Source of the DNA: Ursus arctos
Lineage: Eukaryota; Chordata; Mammalia; Carnivora; Ursidae
NCBI RefSeq assembly: GCF_023065955.2
Contig: NW_026622886.1
Span: 13,092,001-13,156,000 of the forward strand
DNA: 64,000 nt
Direction of reading: 5' to 3'
A program made the translations under genes and the position numbers. The notes beneath the pieces are model-generated. The model worked only from the letters and a program-made list of their open reading frames with translations. It was not told the origin of the DNA and did not search any database. Numbering within the stretch: the first letter of the stretch is position 1; each line of letters opens with the position of its first letter. Of this stretch, positions 1 to 11,605 are shown piece by piece.

Positions 1-355
1 CTAGCCTAAAATTTATTTTTAAATGAATGAAGACAAACAATAACAAGTATTGGCAAAGATACAAAGAAAATGGAACCTTTGTGCACTGTTGGTAGGAATG
101 TAAAATAATATAGCTGCTATGGAAAACAATATTGCAGTTCCTCAAGAAATTAATCAAAGAATTACTAGATGGTTGAGATATTCCACTTCTGGGTATATAC
201 CCAAAAGAAGTGAAAGCAGGGACTCAAACATGTATTTGTATACCATGTTCATAGTAGCATTATAGACAGTAACCCAAAGGTAGAAACAGCCCAAATGCCC
301 ACCCACAGGTGAATGGATAAACAAAATGTAGTATGCGCATACAAAGGAGTAGTAT
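1..355 (+). mobile_element. L1M-type LINE fragment (ORF2 end / 3' region)
   Basis: The stretch reads like the end of ORF2 and the start of the 3' region of an old L1, with phrases such as 'ccacttctgggtatatac' followed by 'gaatggataaacaaaatg'. The same phrases recur at 22.2-22.35 kb in a longer copy. It is open at the left edge of the window and stops without a clear tail. Confidence 0.85.
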
Positions 356-499
356 TAATCCTCATTCTCATACCTGTTGCTCCTGCCAAGTGGTCTAATG
401 TCATCAAATTTTAACTGCAGTTACCTTATACTCAAGCTCCCAAATGACTTATAGTTCCCAAATGCAGCATGAAATCCCATTTTTCTTTACTCAGAACCC

Positions 500-802
500 T
501 CTCATACCCACTTATTCCCATCTCTTTTGTTTCTGGGAAAGTCCTACTTATATCCTAACACCCTTCACAACTGTCTCCACTTCTCCGGAATCTTCTCTGG
601 CCAAACCTCATAAAGTGAATTACTTTTTCTTTTCACATAAGCATAGTTACTACAACTGTATTCGTATATATCACACTATATAATGATAATTTGCATTTCT
701 GGCTCTCTCTGAAATATCCCCCTAAAATATCAGCTTCTTTAGGGCAGGAACTACTTGTTATTCATTTCTGTATCTCCAGCACCAGACACAGTTCCTGGCA
801 AA
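500..802 (+). mobile_element. L2 LINE 3' end
   Basis: Diverged L2 tail: 'tcttctctggccaaacctc', a 'gggcaggaact' motif, then 'tgtatctccagcaccag' and 'cctggca', the usual wording before an L2 terminus. Short open frames here (444-683 and 691-933) are chance frames. Confidence 0.65.
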
Positions 803-814
803 ATGGTGGGTATG

Positions 815-854
<40 letters not shown>
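815..854 (+). repeat. (TGA)n trinucleotide microsatellite
   Basis: About 13 uninterrupted TGA units sit between an L2 end and a MIR. In one frame the run reads as a poly-methionine stretch, an artefact of the repeat. Confidence 0.97.
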
Positions 855-861
855 AGAAGAT

Positions 862-1066
862 AGCATTTATTTAATATATTTACTATGTGCCAAATATTAT
901 TTGATATACTTTACTTATAATAATTCATTTTAATAATCCAGTCAATTAGTTGGATACATAGCTTCCCCAAAGTTGCTCAAATATGTAGCAAGACTGGGGT
1001 TCAAATCCAAGCAGTCTGACTCCAGAATCTGTGTCCTTAACCACTATGCTATACAGCTGTGATGAT
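862..1066 (-). mobile_element. MIR SINE
   Basis: Antisense MIR: 'catttatttaatatatttac' with 'tatgtgccaa', then 'ggttcaaatccaagcagtct' and 'ccttaaccactatgctat', the reverse complement of the tRNA-like MIR head. Confidence 0.85.
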
Positions 1067-2606
1067 CACATATATTAAAAAATGGCTACACACATAAATT
1101 AAGTATATAATTTCGGCTCCTTCTAGGCTTAAGCTGCTCTTTCCCTTAAGTAGCATTTATTTTAGAGGCGTCGTATACATTGTTTTATTTGTTTGAGTTG
1201 CCATTGATATAATTTGATACAGTATTCAAATAATTCCCTCTAGTAATTTTTTCCTTTTTAGCAAAGTAAAGACAGTAAGAAATCACCTATATAGCAAAGG
1301 GAAATTTACTTGGAAAATGTGTCCAGTATTCATGCCCACTACTGCTAGAGTTCTTGCTTCTATGGAGAACAATGAAGACTGTGGTCTTGTGTTAATATTT
1401 TAGGCAGATGGAATATCAGTCAAAACTTAGACATTCTATACCCAGCTTTAAGTTTTACTGTATTGAGTACATGTGACTTCCTCAGAGGCATAATCTAAAA
1501 TTGTACAGCAGAGCAAATGGGTTTACGTTTGACCCATTGCTGGGAGCAATGCCAGCATCTTTGTTTTGTAACATGACATATAATATTAAAAAGAATAAGC
1601 CAAAACTCAAGCCATAATTTTTAATAACTAAATATAAATGGTAGATTGTACATTTTTAAATTTGAATAATAGTAATTATATTTGTGGCCAAAAAGTTTTA
1701 TTGGTTGGTGTCCTAAGAGTCAAGAAGCCTGAGGGAGAAATAAGTCTGGTAGGTTTCAATTATTAAGACAGAACAGCTATATCATTCTTCTTTCCCTCTT
1801 AATTTCCCCAGAGTGAATAGAGGCTGAATGATAGTATTACCATATTGATTAGATGATTTACTAACAAACACTGTAAAGCTTATCTAGTTGACTGTTTTGA
1901 TGACACCATTAAAATTTCATTTGGTTTATTATAATATATCCCTGCGAAGTTGGAGTCTAAGCATTCTCATATGTCCTTGTTGTGCCTAGGGAATCTTTGA
2001 GACATTATTTTTGCCAGCTCATACTTTTTACATTCATTCTATGAAGATAAAATATAAGTGAAAACACTCAACAAACATTAAGAACCTTCTTTTACCAGGC
2101 CTTTTTCTCACCTGCAAAATTTCCGTATTGTTTGTGTTTCTTAATTGCCATTCTTTCACTCTCTCCCATTTTTAAATTTCTTTCTGCAGCTTTCAGGAAC
2201 ATGAAGATTTTCCTTTTCTTTCCATTGCTAGCTTTCCTCTCTCTGTACCTCCTGTACACTTGGAGGCTGCAGAGATGTAGCACTGGGCATGCCAGCCTCT
2301 CCACATCGCATCTCTGTCTGTAGTTGGGTCTCCATGGTTATGAGAAGCAGAAAGTGCTGAAGTAGCCCTCTGTAAGGACTGGCAAGAGAAAACAGTGCTG
2401 TGGCCCATACAGAACAGCATTTAGTCCCTGTGGTGCTGGAGAAGCTGAAGAAAAGCATGCTGTGGAGAGTGGGAGACTCTCTCAGTTAAGAACGCAGACT
2501 TGGCAGATTTATTAGCAGTAACATTCTAGGGTGAACTTAATTTATAGTTAGTAAATTATTTTTTTCAAATGGAAAAACCTTTAAATATTGTTCCCTTCTC
2601 TTTCAG
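1067..2606. other. Unique non-coding DNA upstream of a candidate exon
   Basis: AT-rich sequence with no repeat I can name and no convincing long frame. If the splice acceptor at 2605-2606 is real, the last part of this interval is intron. A second acceptor-like string, 'tttctttctgcag', occurs near 2176-2188, but the sequence after it carries no persuasive reading frame. Confidence 0.5.
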
Positions 2607-2870
2607 GAGACCAGATGCTCCAGTGCCTGATGGTGAGGGTGAAAAAAATACAGAAGAAAGTTCAGACAGTGAATCTTCTTTTAGTGACTAAGCTTAATTT
2701 TGATAACAGTTACATATACATGTGTAGGTATACATTTACATTCTATAAGAAAGAGAACCTGAACTTGAACTCTTAGTCATGAAAACATCAAATGGCCATA
2801 TATCCACCACCAAACTTCCTCTATGTTAAAAAAGTAAATAAAATAAAACTTTTATAACCTGGCAGTATGT
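2607..2870 (+). CDS. Candidate terminal coding exon with 3' UTR and poly(A) signal (gene not recognised)
   Basis: A pyrimidine-rich tract, 'tgttcccttctctttcag', ends in AG at 2605-2606. After one split-codon base (2607) a frame runs for 27 codons, 2608-2688, and stops at TAA 2689-2691. It starts RPDAPVPDGEGEKN and finishes EESSDSESSFSD. The composition is acidic and serine-rich and looks like a disordered, CK2-type phosphorylatable C-terminus, unlike the chance frames elsewhere. Two overlapping AATAAA hexamers follow at 2837-2842 and 2842-2847, with a GT-rich stretch just beyond, so cleavage near 2860-2870 is plausible. I chose this frame over the ATG-initiated one (from 2588) because an internal exon needs no start codon. 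I do not recognise the protein. Upstream exons would lie left of the window or be undetected. It could also be a coincidental frame or part of a pseudogene. Confidence 0.45.
2837..2847 (+). promoter_or_regulatory. Tandem overlapping polyadenylation signals (AATAAA x2)
   Basis: Two canonical hexamers share a base at 2842. They lie about 146 bases after the TAA of the candidate terminal exon and are followed by 'ggcagtatgtcttgtt', a plausible GU-rich downstream element. AATAAA is common by chance in AT-rich DNA, so the call depends on the exon being real. Confidence 0.45.
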
Positions 2871-3504
2871 CTTGTTACCAAAATACAGGGCTGCGACTGA
2901 AAAATAGAGTAGTGCTGTTAGTGCTCCAAATACTAAGATGGGATATTTCAGGGATGCGGTGAGCACTGAAAATGAAGTCAATGTGAGTTTGGTGATCAAA
3001 AATAGATTCAATGCAAAAAAAGGGAATTTGGCTAAGTGAGTTATTCAATTTTTGTGACTATTTAAGCATGAAAAGTATTATGTGTATTTGTATTATAAGA
3101 CTTGTTAAGGAAGTTTCTGGCAGAGACTAATACCAGACTTAAATTTTCTGTGACAACTTGAAGCCTATATGTCATAGAAAGTATGAATTTGGAATTTATT
3201 GGTCATATTTATTAGCATATAGAGCTTTTCACCGCTTGTCCATTAGTTCCTATACTATTCAAGTGTCAGATAGTCTTAGAATATTTATTATAAGATAGAA
3301 ATTGAATTGAAGGTAGTTTCAATGTGTTTCAGAGTGAACAAGCATCATGTGATCAATTCTTTTATTGCCTAAACAGAAAAAAAAATACATAAGATGCTGT
3401 CATCTCCTCACCTTGCAAATAATTCTTCATGAATTATTTGCACACAGTGTAGAAAATTTCTAAAATACTTACATGAAAAGATATATAAATGCATTTGATT
3501 AATG
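2871..3504. other. Unannotated unique DNA
   Basis: No named repeat, no convincing frame and no RNA gene seen. A 61-codon minus frame (2826-3011) is hydrophobic by base composition only. Confidence 0.5.
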
Positions 3505-4000
3505 GTGCTCATCTTAGTTTAGCCCACCTGAAAGTAGACCCTGAGAAAAGGACTTGGGTGTAAGTATGTCATTTGTGAGGTAATCACAGGATGCAGAAGT
3601 GAGAGAACAGGAAGAGCAAAAGGAAGAAAACCCATACAAAAGTATATTATTAAGGTTGGCATTTTGGACTCTAAGACCTGAGGAGCTTACAAAATGCCTC
3701 CCAAAAATGCCCACCTAATACGGATAGGTTAATTATTAACCAGTTTCCATCCGCCATTAGTTGAAAGTTACCTCCAGGAGCATTGACTACCTCAGCACTT
3801 CTGGGCTGTACTTTTCATGTGGGAAGGGAGGCTCCCCCAACACTGAAAAAGGACTTGGATCAGAAAACAAAAAGATGCATGGCTCACACTTGTGGTGGGA
3901 TTTCACTAGCAAAAAAGGACAAGTCTGAGCTCAGCACCGTCAAGTGTAGTTGTGGCCGATAGCAGAAGTTGACAAGGGGATGTGATGTTGGGCAAAAGAG
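3505..4000 (-). repeat. 3' LTR of the ERVL-like element
   Basis: Identified by similarity to the block at 9925-10600 over the 'gtgagagaacaggaagag' region and again around 'ttcactagcaaaaaagg' with 'caagtctgagctcag'. Edges are approximate. On the minus strand this copy is downstream, hence the 3' LTR. Confidence 0.55.
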
Positions 4001-5734
4001 GTGTTTATTGCTGAATAGTTCTTGCCTGTCCAGAACTGCTTGAGTCCCATGTTAAGTCCACTCCATCACCAAGTCTTCAAGGTGGTGGTCAGCCACATTC
4101 TGTAAAATACCCAGAAGCATTAGACAAGCTACAGTTCCTGTTATTACTGAACCCAAAGCAAAATATATGCATTATCTTCCTTCCTCCACCCCTCATTTGA
4201 GGTTTGCTCTTGCTCTCTGCCAGAAATTCAGCTGGTCTAGTTTGGTCGTCTGCTAGAGTGCACCAGACCTTCATCCCTTCAGGGATCTAGAGTCTTGGTT
4301 ACTTTGCCCTTTTTAGGTTATGATTATCACAATTGTTGTATGCTGTTCTCACCAGCCTTGGAAACATCAAGACACGCCCCCAGTGACCTGAGTTCCAGAC
4401 ACATCCTCACTGTTTCATTTTGTAGTCACATTCCTAGTTCCTCATGTTAACCAACCTATTAACTCCCCTTTCTTGCCCGTTGTCCCACAGACATGAACAG
4501 CCCAACAGGACCAGTTGGCAGACGTAGCTTCAGTTTTGTGGAATCCTTACAGTGCTTCCTGGTGGAAGTATGCCAGCTTCTCCCCTTTACCCTGTCAGGA
4601 TACAGGACCTCCAATCCAGCAAAGCCTAAGGTGGTAGGAATGGGAAACACATTCTACAAGTAGCTCACTGGGAATGGTGGTAAGAAAGGCCAATGCTATT
4701 TGTTTCCTCTTGGTTCCTGCACCTCGCGTTTGGGGACATGGTATCATATACTGGTCATTGGTATAGTACGTGTATCATGTCCTGGAAAATAGGATCTTAA
4801 TCCTACAGGATGTTATACCTGAGCTGATGCCTCAGCTGACCCTGTAATAGGTCATTTCATTGTTCTCCTAGATTAACTGCTTCTAGATAATGCTGTATAT
4901 GTAGGTTCATTGATCTAATCATTCATGTTCTTCATTTGCTATAAAACAGTCCATTGGTCTGAGGCAATGTAATGCAGGATACTATGTTGGTAATAGGCAT
5001 TCTGTAGACTATCAGATAGTAATGATGGCAGAGGTACTGCTGGAAGGCAAGCCTATATTAAGAGTACAAATTAATGATAGGAATGAATTACTTCCTCCTT
5101 TGGGGTGGAAGGAAATTAATGCACACAACTTGCTACCAAGTAGCTAGTTGATTTCAATAAAGGGATAGTACCAAATCATTGGTCTCTGCTTGTGACAGAT
5201 CACATATTCAATAGTGGTAGTAACTAGATCATCCTTAATGAGAAAAAACCCAAGCTGTTGGTCCCATCCCATGCATGGCCTCCATCTCTGTCACCATGAT
5301 TATTCTATTCATGGGTTTGTTGTGCAAGCCTTGAGTGGTTACAGACAAGACTGGCTGAAATCTGTTGGAATCATCCTGTCTGCCTGATCTTTGCTTCTTC
5401 ATGTGAGTGTTCTCTCATTGGCATTCCATATACAAAAATCTGCACATTTTGCCATAAACAAATAGACTTTTTTTCATTCTTAACTCAAGCCATGTCTTTC
5501 TCTATCAGCATGGATGACCAAGTGTACTGTATGAAGTTCTGTCCATCGGGAAGATTTTTCCCTCACCACTAATCTCTATGGCCTCCTCTGAGAGAGGCTG
5601 TAGTATAGAAGCCAGCCATTGTTGGCTCACACCAGTGTATCAAGCTGGTCCATCCATGAACAAGGCCTGCTTTTTCTTTATCTGTCACCTGGCAGGTTAG
5701 CATTGCAAAAAAAGAGCTTCAGTTCCTCACCTCT

Positions 5735-6176
5735 TCCTGTCTCCATACATTTTGCCATATAATTTTGCATTGCCTTCCCACTGTGGGTGGAGCATTCTGC
5801 CTCACCTTTTGACTCTGAACTTAGCCAGGTGATTTTGTTTTGGACCAATAGAATGTTAGCAAATGTGATCCAAGCAGAGGCTTGAAAAATAGTTGGATGA
5901 TCGGTCTTGCCTTCTCTTGTGCCTCTGCCACTGACATAAGAACATAACTGGGAGAGTCTGATGAAAAACAAAAGATATATGGAACACAGCAAAGTTGTTC
6001 CAGTCACCCAGCCGCCAAGCTCAAAATGTAAGCAAGCCCAGCCAAGACCAGAACATATGCTTAGCCAATTCCCAGCTGGCCTTAGATGTGTGAATAATAA
6101 ATACTCATTGTTGATTCTCATAAAGATTTTTTTGATTATTATATAGCATTACTGTAGCAATAAATAACTGATACAA
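5735..6176 (+). mobile_element. MLT1-like LTR inserted in the ERVL-like element
   Basis: Wording typical of old MaLR LTRs on the plus strand: 'ttttggaccaatagaatgtt', 'gtgatccaagcagaggcttg', and an end near 'gcaataaataactgatac'. It resembles the LTRs at 44343-44857 and 54140-54525. Exact ends and a target-site duplication were not found. The 147-codon minus frame (5678-6121) lies across it and is not a gene. Confidence 0.55.
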
Positions 6177-6795
6177 CTGATCATAGGGAATTCCCCATGA
6201 GATCATAGGAATAGGTTGAAGGAGATGCATTAGTGCAAGAGAAGTAAATGATAGGGGAATCTAGGCTACCTGTCCATGTAAATTACACATGCCCTCTGGA
6301 CTTACTCAGGCTTGATTCCAAATGCATCATTTCCCTTGAATGATGAATTACTACTGTGACTATCTGACCTTATGATTTGGTGAATCTGATAATACCCACC
6401 ACATGATGGGCAACTCCAGTTAATCACTTGACATCTGATTTTCAGTTTCTGATGGATACAGAGGCATGCCAGAAGTTGCTTTTCAAACAATGAGAAGGCA
6501 TGACTTTGCTCCAGAACCTAACATCTGTGCTATTAGAACTTGCTAGAGATGCTACACAGTGTCCTACCTTGGGTGTCTGTAGTATCGATGGATAATCTGT
6601 CATGTAATCAGCTGAGGAGCAGGGCAGCTTATGTCACAGCCTGAACCTGGAGCACAGGTTCTCTGCTCTGGACTCTGTTTGAAGCTAGCAGCCTTCCAAA
6701 TCTCCCCACAAATGGGTGAGAGCAGTATTTGACTTTCAAAAGCCAAAGCCCCCAGCATGCTATACCTTTTTCTTAATGGTAGAGGGTGCAAATTC

Positions 6796-7228
6796 AGTAA
6801 CTTGTCCTTTTTTTTTTTTAATGTTCAGTTAGCCAACATATAGTACATCATTAGTTTTTTATGTAGTTTTCAACAATTCATTAGTTGCATATAACGCCCA
6901 GTGCTCATCACAACACATGCCCTCCTTAGTACCCATCACCCGGTAACCCCATCCCCCCACCCCCCTCCCTTCTTAACCCTGTTTGTTTCCCGGAGTCCAG
7001 AGTGTCTCATGGTTTGTCTGCCTTTCTGATTTCTCCCCATTCAGTTTTCCCTTCCTTCCCCTATGATCCTCTGTGCTATTTATTATATTCCACATATGAG
7101 TGAAATCATATGATAATTGTCTTTCTCTGCTTGACTTATTTCACTTAGCGTAATACCCTCCAGTTCCATCCATGTCAGTGCAAATGGTAGGTATTCATCC
7201 TTTCTGATGGCTGAGTAACTTGTCCTTT
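6796..7228 (-). mobile_element. 5'-truncated carnivoran L1 with 15-bp target-site duplication
   Basis: A poly-T start and 'agccaacatatagtacatca' mark the antisense 3' terminus of the carnivoran L1. The body runs from about 6811 to 7213. The direct repeat 'agtaacttgtccttt' flanks it exactly at 6796-6810 and 7214-7228, the mark of target-primed reverse transcription. It interrupts the ERVL-like pol remnant and is therefore younger. Confidence 0.93.
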
Positions 7229-7379
7229 ACCCTGGAGGGGATGTCCTAGCATCCTCCAGACCATTGGACCCCTAAAATCTGCAAGATCTGAATCTTGTAT
7301 CTTCTAGCTTCTATCTTCTATCTTATAGGGCACCAAGAGTCCTTTCTACTTCTTCTTCACTAAATCTGATTACCCTGAT

Positions 7380-7850
7380 TTACCAATACAAGTTACCAGC
7401 ACGAGGTTTTGTGGAATATAAGGATGAAAAAGATTCCTGCAGACTACATAGTGAGAGAGTAAGAGAGTTAACATAACCCTGTGACAGTAGGTTAGCATAC
7501 ATTGCTATCCTTCCCATGTATATATAAACACTTTTGATGTTCTTAATGATTGAAAAAAAGTTTTCCAGGTCAACAGTCATATACCATGCCAGAGCCTGTG
7601 TTGATATGTTCCAGGAAAGGTATCATATTTGGCATTGAAGCCATGACTGGCATGATCACTTGGTTAAGTTTCTGATAGTCCTTTGTTGTCTACCGTGGTC
7701 CTTGTGATTTAGCAGGGTCACACGGGAGAATGCAGAGGCTAGCACCTCTGCATCCTTTAAGTGTTTGTAGATGGTGCTGATCTCTGCAGTTCCACTCAGA
7801 ATGCAATATTTTTTCTGGTTTACTATCTTGGCTGGGGTGGCAGGGTACAA
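7380..7850 (-). pseudogene. Reverse transcriptase (pol) remnant of the ERVL-like element
   Basis: Minus-strand frames broken by stops and shifts keep recognisable polymerase wording. 'DYQKLNQV' is read at 7680-7657. 'TVDLENFFSI' near 7577-7548 resembles RT motif A with its aspartate, and 'LSQGYVNS' near 7487-7464 resembles the conserved segment before the motif C region. I did not find an intact YxDD box. Order and orientation fit a pol gene transcribed leftward from an LTR near 10.6 kb. It is a fossil: no frame longer than about 66 codons survives here. Confidence 0.65.
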
Positions 7851-9641
7851 TTTTAGGGATTTCTACTTGATCCTTCCTACCGTAATGGATTTTATTCCAT
7901 ATGTCAGGGAATCAATGTGAAGCTGTTAAGAATGTCCCAAGTATGTACTCAGAGATCAGGGAAATAGCCACAGGGACCTATCTGCTTGAATTGAAAGTAC
8001 TGTAAGATGGACTGGAGCCCAGACTTTGTTACCTGGTGTCCATAACACCCCACTCTAATTGAGGGAAAATGATAACATCTTAGATTACTTGATATCAAGT
8101 CAATTTGGCCCTCTATCCAACAACATTCCCAGGCACCCCAAGGTAGCATTTTTCAAAGGGCTTTGGCCTCATTTTCAATAGATGGACATGATAAGAGAAT
8201 AATTACAGGAAAACACTTCTTTATAGCAGCTGGCATCAGTCTTCTCACCAGCTCATGCTTTTTTTTGGGTTTTACAATTAAAGCTACACTCTAGTCTTCT
8301 ACCTTCTACCTTGAGCATGAGGTACACCATGGTATATATTAATCACCATCACAGATCACTGCTTACCAGGGAATCTTGATTGCCACTTCAGCTTGTTGCC
8401 ACTTTGCCACTGATAACTGACTGTCACTACCTGCCTCCTGCCATTATGGAATCCTACCATCTCAGTTAATACCAGAGAGCCCAATTCTGTGGCATCATAT
8501 CTCTTCCTGTGAATTCTGGCCTACAGAATGTAGCTGCCACTGACTTTTCTCAGAGATGTCAGTGCCAGCCTCATTAGTTACATTCTTTATTTCCTTAGTA
8601 AAGAGAATTCTCTAGATCCTTCCTGGGAAAATAGTAGGGTGGCTATCTCAACACAAGAAATAAATCCATTCTAACATTCCCACCTCTCAGCCACTGACCT
8701 CTTCCTCAGTACTTTGACAAGGCGATTTTAGCATCTCCATCTCACTTAGTGTAGGCCATCACAACCAAATTTCGTGAAGTCATCCCAAACAGTCTGTTTG
8801 CCAGCTCCATTGCCAGGATGTTAAATCTTGAGTCATAAGAGAGTGCTCTCATGTCAATAAACTCTCCTCTATCCAGCCTTGTATTCTCCCTGCTCTGGTC
8901 CAACATGCTCAACATCTATTCCCACACATGTTCTCCAGATTTCTGCCAGTGCTTGTTAGCCAGTTCCTAAAATTCTTTCAGTAAATAGGCTCTTTCTTCC
9001 CAGATCAAGGACTGTATTTTCTCTCTCAGCTGAAACTTCACATTATTCTCAAGGCAATGGGGGAAGATAAGTTAAATCTGATGTGGTAGGGGTTATTGTA
9101 CATGGAAGACATCCACTTACGTGAACACTGTATGGCCTCCAGGTAAGGCAAGGCTGCTGTCATCTAGTAAAGGAGAAAAGACTGCTTTGGCTGACATGAT
9201 ATTCAAGCTGCTCAAGCGCATCCCCCCAAATTTTTTCATCTCAAGTCTCAGTGCCTCTCCTTCGATATCAGGGCTGTGACTTCAGCAAAGCCGACTTGTA
9301 GAGGCTGCACATATCATCTCCTTTTCAGGTCTGCCACCCTTAAACTCTGGGCCTGATTTTCACCACAGCTGTCCTACGGCTGAGGGAAAAATGGTCTCTT
9401 TAAATACTGCAGAAGTGGCCTTTTGGCTTTCAGTGTGCCCTAAGATGATAGTTGGTGGATTTGACTCTTTTACTTCCTTTTTTCAAGGTTTCCAAGACGA
9501 TTAACAAATGCTAGTTAATTCCACAATCCTTTGTCCCCAAACCATTCTAGGAACAGAGCTACTGGATAACTCATGGCTTCTTGTCCCAATCCACCACAGG
9601 TGAGCTTCTTATGAATTGTGATGCACACCAGAGATTACCAT

Positions 9642-9856
9642 CGTCCTGTTTATTCTTTTTTTTTTTTTTTAAGACTTTATTTATTTGTTTGTCAGAGAGA
9701 GAGAGAGAGGGAGCACAAGCAGGGGAGTGGCAGGCTCCCCGCTGAGCAAGGAGCCTGATGTAAGACTCAATCCCAGGACCCTGGGATCATGACCTGAGCT
9801 GAAGGCAGCCTTTTAACCAACTGAGCCACCCAGGCATCCCCGTCCTGTTTATTCTT
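9642..9856 (-). mobile_element. Can-SINE (SINEC) with 16-bp target-site duplication
   Basis: Reverse-oriented SINEC: poly-T, 'aagactttatttatttg', a GA-rich block, 'cccaggaccctgggatcatg', and the inverted tRNA-like head ending 'gagccacccaggcatccc'. The body is 9658-9840. 'cgtcctgtttattctt' is repeated perfectly at 9642-9657 and 9841-9856. It lies inside the ERVL-like provirus. Confidence 0.97.
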
Positions 9857-9924
9857 ACAATAGGATAAGGGACCAAGTTCTAGAAGCCCAACCTAAGGAT
9901 CTGCTTTCTGCTATCATACCAAAG

Positions 9925-10610
9925 TCCTATGTTGTATTCCTCCTAAAACAAATCTGTAGACAAACACTCAGGCACAAGAAGTTTATTTGTGAATTAATCC
10001 CAGGAGACAGGAGTGAGAGAGCAGGAAGAATGAGACGGGGAAGAAAATACAATACAAGGAAATATTATCAAGGTTTCTACTGTAGGTGCTTGGGACTTGA
10101 TTACCCAGCACGTCCTTAAAAATGAACAGGTGCATTTAAAAAAGAAACTTAATTCAGATCTTCTGTATCTTTGAGGAAGTTTTTTTGTCTGAGAAGGATT
10201 TTGGAAAATCTATTATCAAACACTTTCTACAATCAAAATATATTATTTTGTATTAAAAATACTTTTTGTCTTATAAAACAAATTAAAAAATAAAGTATAA
10301 ACAAAACAAAGAGAAACAGATGCTTCCCAGAATTGTCCACCAGAAGATCTAGACGCTGGATCATCTTTCCACTAGCCCTGGACCCATTGATGCCATTACT
10401 CCTCTACATTTCTGGGATATAGTTCCCTGTGCACCTTGGTGGCTCCATGGCCTTGGAAAGGACACTTTGTCAGAAAGTAGAGAAATGGGACATTGATTGA
10501 AGATGGGTTGCTTTCACCAAAAGGTGAGTCTGAGATTGAGTATAAGTTTATTACAGCTGTGGCTAACATCGAAGGTGGGACTGGGGATGCATTGCAGGGA
10601 ACTACCAGAA
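9925..10610 (-). repeat. 5' LTR of the ERVL-like element, itself interrupted
   Basis: Matches the block at 3505-4000 at both ends. A roughly 250-base AT-rich segment (about 10140-10400) has no counterpart in the other LTR and may be an insertion or simply decayed sequence. Confidence 0.5.
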
Positions 10611-11514
10611 GCTTCTACTGCAGATGATGCTGCTTCTAAAACACCAAATTGGCCTGAACTTACCTTTATTTAAAATGTATAATTTTTGTCTTGGATATAA
10701 AGAAAATTGGATGGTAAGCCACACTCAAGATTTCCAGAACTTTTTCATTACAAATTTTAGTTTTTAAAGTCTTCCAAGAATGAGCAAAGGATAAACAATG
10801 ACTAAATCTGTATCTTTATAGTCTGTTGTAATTATAATACAATTTTTAAATGTTTCCTTTTACACATACCCTGCAGAGTTTTTCTGTGAAACTTTTATAT
10901 CTGAACCAGAGCATGGCTCCTGTTAGAGAATAAATTGTGTCCATGTGCTCTTGAAGAGTGCCCAGACAACATAACATTCAGCGAAACTGTTTTGTTTCTG
11001 ATCAAGTTCTTCACAAAAACAAGCTTAATTTCCAGGATCCATGAAGAACTTAAATTCTCACAATTTAGTCCTCTACTTTAATAGCTGCTGCAACAGTGCC
11101 AAAGTGTCTTTTCAAAAACATTTTTTACCTTTCTCCTTGGGGTGATTAATAACAAAAGCACTGACACTAAAGTGAGTGTCACTCTGACTTGGGTTTGGAA
11201 TAGATAGCTTAAACAAGAGACATTTATCTTCCTTTGGAACATGAAGTGTAAAGATTTTATTTGTGACTCCATTTTCTCTCTTCCCAAAACCATATTACTT
11301 TAGATTGGCATCTTACAAGTGAATAAACTTGGGAAAAATTCATTTTACAATATCTACAGATCATTTGTTAGTCATCTGTGTATACTTATGTTCAAATTGA
11401 TGTTGAGTAGATTAAAATAACTTTAGAATTAAGCCCTTCATAGTTAACTTTGCAAATATTTTTTCCTAGTAAATTCTAAGTATTGGAATAGTAACATTTT
11501 TAAATCTAGAAGAA
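10611..11514. other. Unannotated unique AT-rich DNA
   Basis: No repeat family, RNA gene or convincing coding frame recognised. Confidence 0.5.
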
Positions 11515-11605
11515 ATCTTAGCAAATGTCTAGTCTAATTGCCTCTTTTTTACAAATGAATAAATTGAAGCCCAGAGGTGTTGAATGATTCTCCCAGGAAA
11601 TACAT
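11515..11605 (-). mobile_element. MIR SINE fragment
   Basis: Only the central MIR core is seen in antisense: 'tttacaaatgaataaattga' then 'agcccagaggtgttgaatga' and 'ctcccagg'. Confidence 0.6.

Larger units (their letters stand above)
3505..10610 (-). mobile_element. Decayed ERVL-like endogenous retrovirus (whole element)
   Basis: Two related LTR-like blocks, about 3505-4000 and 9925-10600, share a diverged core: 'gtgagagaacaggaagag' against 'gtgagagagcaggaagaa', each followed by a match ending in 'attaaggtt' or 'atcaaggtt'. They bracket some 6 kb of coding-derived but stop-filled sequence whose minus strand shows reverse transcriptase remnants. LTR divergence, frameshifts and stops mean it cannot be expressed as a retrovirus. 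It has been broken by at least three later insertions: an MLT1-like LTR at about 5735-6175, a truncated L1 at 6811-7213 and a Can-SINE at 9658-9840. The family (ERVL / class III) is inferred from the pol remnant; the exact LTR family name is unresolved. Confidence 0.65.

Noticed and set aside
691..933. Frame with a poly-methionine run
   Set aside because: The methionines are the (TGA)n microsatellite read in one frame.
2588..2776. ATG-started 62-codon frame at the candidate exon
   Set aside because: It needs a start inside the splice acceptor tract and gives an unremarkable peptide; the acidic frame read through the acceptor is more protein-like.
5678..6121. 147-codon minus-strand frame
   Set aside because: It lies antisense to an MLT1-like LTR within the ERVL-like provirus; not a viral or host gene.
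7380..7850. Active retroviral polymerase
   Set aside because: Stops, frame changes and a missing YxDD box show a long-dead remnant.
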